This document shows positions 1-5,150 of a stretch of DNA of 5,354 nucleotides, in pieces. Within the stretch, counting starts at the first letter, position 1. Every line of letters starts with the position of its first letter. The position numbers were made by a program, and so were the translations under genes. The notes beneath the pieces are model-generated. The model made no database searches. It saw only the letters and a program-made list of their open reading frames with translations, and was not told where the DNA came from. The stretch comes from Cetobacterium sp. UBA6069. GTDB taxonomy: Bacteria > Fusobacteriota > Fusobacteriia > Fusobacteriales > Fusobacteriaceae. The DNA lies in contig DIXX01000064.1 of NCBI GenBank assembly GCA_002428805.1, forward strand, positions 1 through 5,354, given 5' to 3'.

Positions 1-289
1 TAGCAAGAATCTCTTCTAATCTTCTCTCTTTTAATCCACCAGGGAATCCTGAGTGACTGTAGTATACTTTATCTGTTAATTTCTTTCCAGTTACAGCGAT
101 CTTTTCGATGTTTGTAACGATTACGAAGTCTCCTCCATCAATATGTGGAGTGTAAGAAACTTTATCTTTACCCATTAATTTTTTAGCTATTTCAGCAGCT
201 AATCTTCCTAAAATTTTACCTTCTGCGTCGTATTGAACGAATTCTCTAACAACGTCTTCTTTTCTTTGCATTGCTGTGTATTTTTTCAC
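1..289 (-). CDS. rplM: 50S ribosomal protein L13, N-terminal 96 residues (runs off left edge)
   Basis: L13 is an early-assembling large-subunit protein that binds 23S rRNA. Reading leftward from 289 the frame is open to the window edge and gives 96 of the roughly 142-148 residues usual for the family. Family motifs seen are KILGRLAAEIAKKLMGK (residues 25-41), YTPHIDGGDFV (46-56), VTGKKLTDKVYY (66-77) and HSGFPGGLK (79-87). I chose the GTG start at 289-287 because AGGAGG lies 9 bases upstream and the resulting KKYTAMQRK start suits L13; the ATG at 271-269 would lose six residues and has no comparable site. In most bacteria rpsI (S9) follows rplM; it would lie outside this window. The gene has its own consensus promoter and a structured leader. 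Identity is very secure. Confidence 0.97.
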   Translation of the reverse strand, partial: MKKYTAMQRKEDVVREFVQYDAEGKILGRLAAEIAKKLMGKDKVSYTPHIDGGDFVIVTNIEKIAVTGKKLTDKVYYSHSGFPGGLKERRLEEILA

Positions 290-306
290 GTTTTTTTTCC
301 TCCTCG
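290..306 (-). promoter_or_regulatory. rplM ribosome binding site that decides the GTG start
   Basis: On the minus strand the sequence reads CGAGGAGGAAAAAAAAC directly before GTG. AGGAGG occupies 304-299 and is separated from the GTG at 289 by nine bases. This near-perfect Shine-Dalgarno at ideal spacing supports the non-ATG start over the internal ATG at 271. Confidence 0.85.
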
Positions 307-369
307 AAAATAGTTATATTTTTTTAATATAACGAACGGCGTTCCTTTGTGGGAAAGGATTTATTATAC
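290..369 (-). promoter_or_regulatory. Structured 5' leader of rplM mRNA
   Basis: The predicted untranslated leader of about 80 nt contains three inverted repeats in transcript order. The first is UCCUUU/AAAGGA around a CCCAC loop (359-343). The second is GAAC/GUUC around GCC (344-334), which shares two bases with the first, so the two compete. The third is a perfect 8-base GUUAUAUU/AAUAUAAC stem with an A5 loop (333-313), ending just upstream of the Shine-Dalgarno. Leaders of rplM-rpsI operons are known to carry feedback regulation in some bacteria. Whether this one binds L13 is inference; the repeats themselves are read directly. Confidence 0.5.
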
Positions 370-375
370 CTATCT

Positions 376-404
376 ATTATATCCACTTTTTCTTATTTTG
401 TCAA
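376..404 (-). promoter_or_regulatory. Consensus housekeeping promoter for rplM
   Basis: On the minus strand there is an exact TTGACA (404-399), a 17-base spacer and an exact TATAAT (381-376). This predicts a start of transcription near 369. A second TATAAT lies at 368-363 but has no good -35 partner. The -35 box abuts the satP stop codon (407-405). A 12/12 match to the sigma-70-type consensus at ideal spacing suits a ribosomal protein operon. Confidence 0.88.
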
Positions 405-1016
405 TTACTTTTTGAAGATTCCTAAAGGTTTTCCTAGAGGTAAAAACTCTCTTCCAAAAGTCTTGTTTAATACGTTTGCAGCCGATCCATAGAATGACAT
501 TAAAGCGATTAATAACTCAGCTACTGATGCTAAAGTGTGCATTGCATGAGTAGCAATTCCAAATGCCGCTCCAGCTAATCCTATGAATAGGAAATCGATT
601 AATATGAATATTATTAATAAAGTTTTGTTTGTTTCAACTGATCCAATTGTCATGTATAATGAGAAGATTAAATATCCTAAAAATACAAATCCAAAAGCTT
701 TAGGGTCTGCTGCAGCTCTCATAGCTTCTCCAAATACTCCAAGTTGTATCATCCAGCTCATAGCCATACCAAACCAGAAGAATGCATATCCTCCGAATGC
801 TGTAGTTCCAAATACATTTCCATGTTTAATATCATTTAAACAAGCGATTAATTGAACAAAAGCTCCTAAGAATATTGCCCAAGGAATTACCATTGATACT
901 CCACTTACAATTCCAAACTTATTTGCTGATGCTACTAACGTAACAATTGCAAGACCTAATAGTCCTAATGCTGAAGGGTCTGCCACTTCAATTTTTACAT
1001 GATTGTTTTGATTCAT
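405..1016 (-). CDS. satP: Acetate/succinate transporter, GPR1/FUN34/YaaH (SatP) family
   Basis: This is a predicted inner-membrane protein of 203 residues that moves acetate and succinate; the E. coli family member SatP (YaaH) is a succinate-acetate/proton symporter. The family's N-terminal signature is present in variant form as DPSALGLLGLA (13-23), against NPAPLGLMGF in E. coli. Further matches to the family are KHGNVFGTTAFGGYAFFW (64-81) and the C-terminal VLNKTFGREFLPLG (182-195). Six hydrophobic segments fit six membrane helices, at about 15-36, 39-60, 70-95, 107-126, 131-154 and 160-180, with short polar ends and no signal peptide. The ATG at 1016 follows AAGGAG (1033-1028) at 11 bases. 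The gene has its own promoter (1086-1058). No terminator is visible between it and rplM. Direction of transport in the cell (acetate export from fermentation or uptake) cannot be read from sequence. Confidence 0.92.
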   Translation of the reverse strand: MNQNNHVKIEVADPSALGLLGLAIVTLVASANKFGIVSGVSMVIPWAIFLGAFVQLIACLNDIKHGNVFGTTAFGGYAFFWFGMAMSWMIQLGVFGEAMRAAADPKAFGFVFLGYLIFSLYMTIGSVETNKTLLIIFILIDFLFIGLAGAAFGIATHAMHTLASVAELLIALMSFYGSAANVLNKTFGREFLPLGKPLGIFKK

Positions 1017-1026
1017 TTTCTTTCTA

Positions 1027-1057
1027 ACTCCTTAATTAATTTTTTTTCGCAAGGAGT
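1027..1057 (-). promoter_or_regulatory. Inverted repeat that can hide the satP ribosome binding site
   Basis: ACTCCTT (1057-1051 on the minus strand) is perfectly complementary over seven bases to AAGGAGT (1033-1027), which contains the satP Shine-Dalgarno. The arms are separated by a 17-base A/T-rich loop. In a transcript that includes both arms the site would be paired. The satP promoter is predicted to start at about 1051, at the far edge of the first arm, so its own mRNA would largely lack that arm. The repeat is seen; the regulatory role is inferred. A DNA-binding repressor site is the alternative reading. Confidence 0.45.
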
Positions 1058-1086
1058 ATTTTAACCTTTTAATAAAGCTTTGTCAA
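1058..1086 (-). promoter_or_regulatory. Promoter for satP
   Basis: On the minus strand there is an exact TTGACA (1086-1081), a 17-base spacer and TAAAAT (1063-1058), an 11/12 match to consensus. The predicted transcription start is near 1051, leaving a leader of about 35 nt before the ATG at 1016. The promoter lies wholly in the gap between the ROK kinase and satP. Confidence 0.8.
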
Positions 1087-1111
1087 CAAATACTTAACTT
1101 AATTTATTTTA

Positions 1112-2059
1112 CTAAATTGTTAATGCCGAAGCACCCTTTATTCCTGCATCATTTCCTAACTCACCCAATTTAATTTTTAAATCTTGAATTGTTATTGCCA
1201 ATGCGTAATTAGGTAGTTTTTCTTTAACTTTATCCAACAGTATATCCCCAGCTAGAGCTACTCCACCAGATAAAATTATCACATCTGGGTTTATTATGTT
1301 TAAAATATTTCCAATTCCCATAGCTAAGTATTCCGATACGTAATCAACTATATCTAGTGCAAACTTATCTCCTTTTTTAGCTTCATCAAATACATGCTTA
1401 GCCTCTAGTTTATTTAAGTCTCCATCTATAGACTTATAAACTCCATTTGTTTTATTTACTTGTAATCTAGATAACGTCTCTCTTATAACACCTGTTGCTG
1501 ATGCATATGTTTCAAAACACCCTTTTTGACCGCATCCACAAAGTTTCCCATCTTTTTCTAACTTCATATGCCCAATCTCTCCACCAGCCCCTGTCGCTCC
1601 AGAGATTAGCTTTCCGTCTATAAATATTCCGCCCCCAACTCCAGTCCCAAGAGCGATTGTCACACTTTTAGAATATCCTTTTCCAGCTCCATATAATGTT
1701 TCTCCAAGAGCAATTACATTAACATCATTATCGAGTCTTGTTTTTACTCCTGATATAGCCTCCATTTTTTCACTTATATTCAGATTTTTTTCCCAAGGAA
1801 AATTTGCAAAAAAAGCAACTTTCTTTTGATCAATTACCGGTCCTGGAATTCCCATTCCTATTCCCTTTATTAAATCTCTACTTATATCTAATTCTTCTGC
1901 CATTTCTAAAATTGTTTCCCAAATTTTATTAAGCGTATAGTCAACACCTTCTATAGAATCTGTTTTTACACTCGTACTCTTAAGAATATCCCCTTCAGCA
2001 TTCAACAATCCAATCTTACTATTTGTTCCTCCGATATCTACCCCTACAAAATAGTTCAT
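1112..2059 (-). CDS. ROK-family sugar kinase, probably glucokinase
   Basis: This cytoplasmic ATP-dependent sugar kinase of 315 residues would phosphorylate glucose or a related hexose. The N-terminal phosphate-binding motif is DIGGTNSK (8-15). The catalytic aspartate is expected to be D112 in LDNDVN (109-114). A glycine-rich stretch GTGVGGGIFIDG (138-149) is followed by GGEIGH (159-164). The zinc site CGCGQKGCFE (174-183) supplies C174, C176 and C181 with H164. ILSGG (262-266) is the second ATP-side motif. No N-terminal helix-turn-helix is present, so it is an enzyme and not a NagC/XylR-type regulator. The ATG at 2059 has AGGAGG eight bases upstream, overlapping the stop of the M32 peptidase gene. 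Length and motifs fit glucokinase, but other ROK substrates such as fructose, allose or N-acetylmannosamine cannot be excluded by eye. Confidence 0.9.
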   Translation of the reverse strand: MNYFVGVDIGGTNSKIGLLNAEGDILKSTSVKTDSIEGVDYTLNKIWETILEMAEELDISRDLIKGIGMGIPGPVIDQKKVAFFANFPWEKNLNISEKMEAISGVKTRLDNDVNVIALGETLYGAGKGYSKSVTIALGTGVGGGIFIDGKLISGATGAGGEIGHMKLEKDGKLCGCGQKGCFETYASATGVIRETLSRLQVNKTNGVYKSIDGDLNKLEAKHVFDEAKKGDKFALDIVDYVSEYLAMGIGNILNIINPDVIILSGGVALAGDILLDKVKEKLPNYALAITIQDLKIKLGELGNDAGIKGASALTI

Positions 2060-2067
2060 TTAAAAAT

Positions 2068-2073
2068 CCTCCT
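2068..2073 (-). promoter_or_regulatory. Kinase ribosome binding site overlapping the peptidase stop codon
   Basis: AGGAGG (2073-2068) precedes the kinase ATG (2059) by eight bases. Its first two bases are the last two of the TAG stop (2074-2072) of the upstream M32 gene. Only 12 bases lie between the two reading frames. This indicates co-transcription and probably translational coupling. Confidence 0.8.
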
Positions 2074-3559
2074 AGTCATAAATTTTTCTATATTTTTCTT
2101 TTAGATACTCTATATAATAATCTGGATTTAACTCCTCTCCAGTTACCAATACCATTAACTCTTTAGGTGTTTTTAATTTCCCATGTCTATGTATTTTATT
2201 TTCCAACCATTTTTTTATCTCTTTAAGCTCTCCTCTTTCTAAAGCTCCTTCTATATTAATCTCTTTTTTCATAGCCCTCAAAATTTGAACTGAATACACA
2301 TTTCCTAATGCATATGATGGAAAATATCCTATCAATCCACAAGACCAATGTACATCCTGAAGAACACCTTCTGAATAAGTTTCTGGAACAACTCCTAAAT
2401 ATTCCTCCATTTTTTCATTCCATATCCTAGGCAAATCTTTAATCTGGTATTCTCCTGATAAAATACCTTTTTCAATTTCATATCTTACCATTATATGTAA
2501 CGAATACGTCAACTCGTCCGCTTCAACTCTTATTAGTGACGGTGATACCTCATTTACAGCTTTATATATCTCATCTAAACTCAAATTCTCAATCTCACTA
2601 TATTTATATTTACTTTTACTTAAAAGTCCGTACCAAAACTCCCTACTTCTTCCAATAACATTTTCATAAAATCTAGACTGAGACTCATGAATACCCATAG
2701 AAGCTCCATCAGCTAACAAAGTATCTTTAAGTTCGTCGGCTATATTTTGCTCATATATACCGTGTCCACCTTCATGAATTGTACTATATATACTCGAAAA
2801 TGGAAGTTCTTCAAAATATCTCGTTGTCAATCTGACATCATTTTTATCTACAGTTAAAGTAAAAGGATGGGCACTTTCCGATAAAACTCCTCTGTCTAAA
2901 TTGAATCCTATATATTTTAATATCTCTTCTGAGAATTTTTTTTGCTCAATCTTCTCAACTTTAAAATTTATTTTTTTCGAAAACTCTCGATCTCTAGATT
3001 TTATATCTTTCAATAAAGGAACAATCTCGTTTTTCAGTTCCTCAAAAAAAGAGTCCAACTTTTCTACACTCATCCCTTTTTCATAATCATTTAATATAAT
3101 AGAGTAAATATCCCCTTCTAGATTTCTATACTGAATAAATTTTTTGTTAAAGTTAAAAATCTCCTCTAAAACAGGGGCAAAGCTTTCAAAATCATTTTTC
3201 TCACGAGCAACTTCCCAAATCCCTTGTGCTTTAGCTGTCAGCTCAGAATAAGCTTTGTATTCCTCTGCTGGAATAACCTTTATTTTTAAAATTTCCTCTT
3301 CTAATAACTCTATCTCTTTTTTTGTTACCTCATCCAATTCTGCTTCATATTTTTTTAAACTTTCAATAACTTCTAAAATCTTTTTTGATGTAGTCAAATT
3401 ATAACTTTTCAAACTCAATTCTCCTATCATTTCAGAGAGTAATTTGTAACCACCCTTTGGTGTTTGGGTTTCCAAATCCCACTGAAGTAACGCAAGCATC
3501 GAATCAATCATTCTTTTTTCTTTTATTATCTCTCTAAATTCTGATATATTTTTTTCCAT
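2072..3559 (-). CDS. Metallocarboxypeptidase, peptidase family M32 (carboxypeptidase Taq type)
   Basis: This is a cytoplasmic zinc (or other divalent metal) carboxypeptidase that removes C-terminal residues from peptides. Its 495 residues match the family's usual length of about 500. The metal site is HEGGH (262-266) with E263 as catalytic glutamate and a third ligand E292 in HESQSR (291-296). The spacing H262-H266-E292 equals that known for the Pyrococcus furiosus enzyme. Other M32 marks are QWDLETQTPKGG near the N-terminus (26-37), HPF (231-233), DVRLTTR (241-247), RVEADE (344-349) and LQDVHWSCGLIGYFPSYALG (400-419). No signal peptide is seen. The ATG at 3559 has GAGG six bases upstream. 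It is the first gene of an operon with the ROK kinase; shared regulation probably reflects general nutrient use and not a common pathway. Confidence 0.96.
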   Translation of the reverse strand: MEKNISEFREIIKEKRMIDSMLALLQWDLETQTPKGGYKLLSEMIGELSLKSYNLTTSKKILEVIESLKKYEAELDEVTKKEIELLEEEILKIKVIPAEEYKAYSELTAKAQGIWEVAREKNDFESFAPVLEEIFNFNKKFIQYRNLEGDIYSIILNDYEKGMSVEKLDSFFEELKNEIVPLLKDIKSRDREFSKKINFKVEKIEQKKFSEEILKYIGFNLDRGVLSESAHPFTLTVDKNDVRLTTRYFEELPFSSIYSTIHEGGHGIYEQNIADELKDTLLADGASMGIHESQSRFYENVIGRSREFWYGLLSKSKYKYSEIENLSLDEIYKAVNEVSPSLIRVEADELTYSLHIMVRYEIEKGILSGEYQIKDLPRIWNEKMEEYLGVVPETYSEGVLQDVHWSCGLIGYFPSYALGNVYSVQILRAMKKEINIEGALERGELKEIKKWLENKIHRHGKLKTPKELMVLVTGEELNPDYYIEYLKEKYRKIYD

Positions 3560-3584
3560 AATTCACCTCACCATCTTTTTTTTA

Positions 3585-3613
3585 ATTATATTTAATTTTT
3601 CTCACTTTAACAA
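3585..3613 (-). promoter_or_regulatory. Promoter for the M32 peptidase-ROK kinase operon
   Basis: On the minus strand TTGTTA (3613-3608), a 17-base spacer and an exact TATAAT (3590-3585) lie 26 bases upstream of the peptidase start codon. The -35 box matches consensus at four of six positions. The predicted transcription start is near 3578. It diverges from the candidate trpS promoter. Confidence 0.65.
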
Positions 3614-3629
3614 GATTTTTCCTCTCTTA

Positions 3630-3658
3630 TTGATAAATTTATAAAAATAATGTAAACT
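3630..3658 (+). promoter_or_regulatory. Candidate promoter for trpS
   Basis: TTGATA (3630-3635), a 17-base spacer and TAAACT (3653-3658) give a 9/12 match to consensus and predict a start near 3665. No T-box-like leader fits in the short distance to the start codon. The region is so A/T-rich that other -10-like boxes exist, so this is tentative. Confidence 0.4.
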
Positions 3659-3685
3659 TAATTGTATAAAAATATATTAAAACTT

Positions 3686-3692
3686 AAAGGAG
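3686..3692 (+). promoter_or_regulatory. trpS ribosome binding site that decides the ATG start
   Basis: AAAGGAG ends five bases before the ATG at 3698. It would lie inside the coding sequence if the upstream in-frame TTG at 3662 were used. That TTG has no Shine-Dalgarno of its own. Confidence 0.9.
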
Positions 3693-3697
3693 TGCTT

Positions 3698-4681
3698 ATG
3701 AAAAGAAGTATATCTGGTATCCAACCAAGTGGAATCTTACACTTAGGTAACTATTTCGGTGCCATGAAACAATTTATAGAAAACCAAAACAACTACGAAG
3801 GATTTTACTTTATAGCTGACTATCATTCGTTGACATCACTTACTGACCCAAAATCTTTAAGAGAAAACTCATACAATATAGTTTTAGACTATTTAGCTCT
3901 AGGACTTGATCCAGAAAAATCAACAATTTTCTTGCAATCAGATGTTCCAGAACATGTTGAACTAATGTGGCTTTTATCTAACATTACTCCTGTTGGTCTT
4001 TTAGAGAGAGGTCACTCGTATAAAGATAAAGTAGCAAAAGGTTTCACTCCAAATACAGGTTTATTAACTTATCCTGTTCTTATGGCTTCTGATATTTTAC
4101 TATATGATGCTGATGTTGTTCCTGTTGGAAAGGATCAAAAGCAACATTTAGAAATGGCTAGAGATATCGCTATAAAGTTCAATCAACAATATGAAGTTGA
4201 ATTATTTAAACTTCCTGAGCCTCAAATCTTAGAAAGTTTAGCTGTTATCCCAGGAACTGATGGTCAAAAGATGAGTAAATCTTATGGGAATACAATTAAT
4301 ATGTTCGCATCTAAAAAAGAGTTAAAAAAACAAGTTATGAGTATTGTAACTGATTCTACTCCATTAGAAGAACCTAAGAACCCTGATAATAACATTGTAA
4401 AACTTTACGAGCTATTTGCAACTAAGGAGCAAGTAGAAGAGATGAAGAGCAAGTTCCTTGCTGGAAACTACGGTTATGGTCACGCAAAAAATGAACTTTT
4501 AAATGCTATTCTTGAATATTTCAAAGAAGCTAGAGAAAAAAGAGAAGAGCTGGCTAATAACATGGAGTACGTTGAAGAGGTTTTAGCTAAAGGTGCTGCT
4601 AAAGCTAGAGCAATCGCTAGAGAGAAGCTTACTGCTGCTAAAATTGCTGTAGGATTAGCTGGAAACGCTTACAGAAAATAG
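3698..4681 (+). CDS. trpS: Tryptophanyl-tRNA synthetase
   Basis: This class I synthetase charges tRNA-Trp with tryptophan in the cytoplasm. With the ATG at 3698 it has 327 residues, normal for bacterial TrpRS. It starts MKRSISGIQPSG and carries the HIGH-type motif HLGN (15-18) and the KMSKS loop (191-195). Tryptophan-pocket residues align number for number with the Geobacillus enzyme: H43, M129 and D132 in LMASDILL, and V141 and V143 in VVPVGKDQ; position 5 is Ile where the Geobacillus enzyme has Phe. The stretch LLERGHSYKDK (101-111) replaces the more common RMTQFKDK form and marks a different bacterial TrpRS subgroup. In-frame TTG at 3662 would add 12 residues absent from the family and lies at the predicted transcription start, so I reject it. 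The gene ends in a perfect hairpin terminator and converges on the tRNA cluster. Identity is very secure. Confidence 0.97.
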   Translation: MKRSISGIQPSGILHLGNYFGAMKQFIENQNNYEGFYFIADYHSLTSLTDPKSLRENSYNIVLDYLALGLDPEKSTIFLQSDVPEHVELMWLLSNITPVGLLERGHSYKDKVAKGFTPNTGLLTYPVLMASDILLYDADVVPVGKDQKQHLEMARDIAIKFNQQYEVELFKLPEPQILESLAVIPGTDGQKMSKSYGNTINMFASKKELKKQVMSIVTDSTPLEEPKNPDNNIVKLYELFATKEQVEEMKSKFLAGNYGYGHAKNELLNAILEYFKEAREKREELANNMEYVEEVLAKGAAKARAIAREKLTAAKIAVGLAGNAYRK

Positions 4682-4706
4682 ATATATAATATAGTAGGAA
4701 AACAAA

Positions 4707-4730
4707 AAAAGACAGCATATGCTGTCTTTT
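4707..4730. terminator. Two-way terminator shared by trpS and the tRNA cluster
   Basis: The 24-base stretch is a perfect palindrome: AAAAGACAGC, loop ATAT, GCTGTCTTTT. It lies 25 bases after the trpS stop and 15 bases after the 3' end of tRNA-Arg on the opposite strand. The T-run is at least four on the plus strand and seven on the minus strand, so it can stop both convergent transcripts. Confidence 0.9.
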
Positions 4731-4745
4731 AATTTTAGTTTTAAA

Positions 4746-4822
4746 TGGCGCACCCGAGAGGAATCGAACCCCTAACCCCCTGATCCGTAGTCAGGTGCTC
4801 TATCCAATTGAGCCACGGATGC
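4746..4822 (-). tRNA. tRNA-Arg (anticodon ACG)
   Basis: The 77-nt gene includes an encoded CCA. The acceptor stem is GCATCCG/CGGGTGC with one T-G pair and discriminator G. The D stem is GCTC/GAGC. The anticodon stem CCTGA/TCAGG closes loop CTACGGA, giving anticodon ACG (A34 normally converted to inosine, reading CGU, CGC and CGA). The variable region has five bases and the T loop is TTCGATT. It lies last in the minus-strand tRNA cluster, after a terminator-like hairpin, with no convincing promoter of its own. Confidence 0.97.
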
Positions 4823-4835
4823 TTATTTTAGTTAT

Positions 4836-4860
4836 AAAAAAAAGGTAGTTACTCTACCTT
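4836..4860 (-). terminator. Terminator inside the tRNA cluster, between tRNA-Ser(GCU) and tRNA-Arg
   Basis: On the minus strand AAGGTAG, loop AGTAA and CTACCTT form a seven-base stem followed by a run of Ts (eight at 4843-4836, two of them in the stem). This is a standard intrinsic terminator form. It lies 15 bases after the 3' end of tRNA-Ser(GCU) and should stop most transcripts before tRNA-Arg. Confidence 0.8.
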
Positions 4861-4875
4861 AACTTATCTTTATAA

Positions 4876-4967
4876 TGGCGGTGAAGGTGAGATTTGAACT
4901 CACGGTACGGGATTAACCGTACTCTCCCTTAGCAGGGGAGTGCATTAGGCCACTCTGCCACTTCACC
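4876..4967 (-). tRNA. tRNA-Ser (anticodon GCU)
   Basis: The 92-nt gene includes an encoded CCA. The acceptor stem GGTGAAG/CTTCACC is fully paired with discriminator G. The anticodon stem CTCCC/GGGAG closes loop CTGCTAA, giving GCT, which reads AGC and AGU. The variable region has 20 bases and folds as GTACGG/CCGTAC, a normal serine class II arm. The gene follows tRNA-Ser(UGA) after only eight bases, so the two are made from one precursor. Confidence 0.97.
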
Positions 4968-4975
4968 ATCCTTTA

Positions 4976-5059
4976 TGGCGGAAGGTCAGAGACTCGAACT
5001 CTGAAGTCTTACGACGCCGGTTTTCAAGACCGGTTCCTTACCAATTAGGATAACCTTCC
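4976..5059 (-). tRNA. tRNA-Ser (anticodon UGA) with a short variable arm
   Basis: The 84-nt gene includes an encoded CCA. The acceptor stem GGAAGGT/ACCTTCC is fully paired with discriminator G. The anticodon stem CCGGT/ACCGG closes loop CTTGAAA, giving TGA, which reads UCA. The T arm is CAGAG/CTCTG with TTCGAGT. The variable region has only 13 bases, with a GTC/GAC stem of three pairs, and the D stem has four pairs (TCCT/AGGA), unlike the usual bacterial serine tRNA. Anticodon arm and T arm closely resemble E. coli tRNA-Ser(UGA), so the serine call is sound. It is the first gene after the cluster promoter. Confidence 0.94.
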
Positions 5060-5069
5060 GTACAAAGAA

Positions 5070-5098
5070 ATAGTATCATATTTTTTATTTTATGTCAA
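5070..5098 (-). promoter_or_regulatory. Promoter for the tRNA cluster
   Basis: On the minus strand there is an exact TTGACA (5098-5093), a 17-base spacer ending in the extended element TGA (5078-5076), and TACTAT (5075-5070). The predicted start is near 5063, about four bases before the first tRNA. This is a strong arrangement suited to stable RNA genes. Confidence 0.75.
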
Positions 5099-5118
5099 AT
5101 ACTTTTTTCAAAAAAATA

Positions 5119-5142
5119 AAAAAAGCTGCTTTAAAAGCAGCT
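5119..5142 (-). terminator. Terminator of the unidentified right-edge gene
   Basis: On the minus strand AGCTGCT, loop TTTAA and AGCAGCT form a seven-base stem followed by a T-rich tract (5123-5119 and beyond). It begins nine bases after the stop codon of the right-edge gene and isolates that gene from the tRNA promoter. Confidence 0.88.
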
Positions 5143-5150
5143 CTAAGTAA

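Noticed and set aside
583..855. Plus-strand open frame of 90 codons
   Set aside because: It lies entirely antisense within satP, whose six-helix protein clearly matches its family. The plus-strand product resembles nothing I know and has no ribosome binding site.
2901..3086. Plus-strand open frame of 61 codons
   Set aside because: It is antisense within the M32 peptidase; the Phe/Ser-rich product is the usual mirror of Lys/Glu-rich coding.
3614..3697. T-box or trp attenuator leader before trpS
   Set aside because: The leader from the predicted start is only about 33 nt. There is no T-box consensus, terminator hairpin or Trp-rich leader peptide.
4825..4830. TAAAAT on the minus strand as a -10 box for tRNA-Arg
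   Set aside because: It sits only two bases before the tRNA 5' end, which would put the transcription start inside the tRNA.
4976..5059. Selenocysteine or suppressor tRNA
   Set aside because: The anticodon is TGA, which reads the serine codon UCA. A selenocysteine tRNA would have TCA and a much longer acceptor arm.
4746..5059. Integration site of a mobile element at the tRNA genes
   Set aside because: No integrase, no direct repeat of a tRNA 3' end and no foreign-looking cargo is present on either side.
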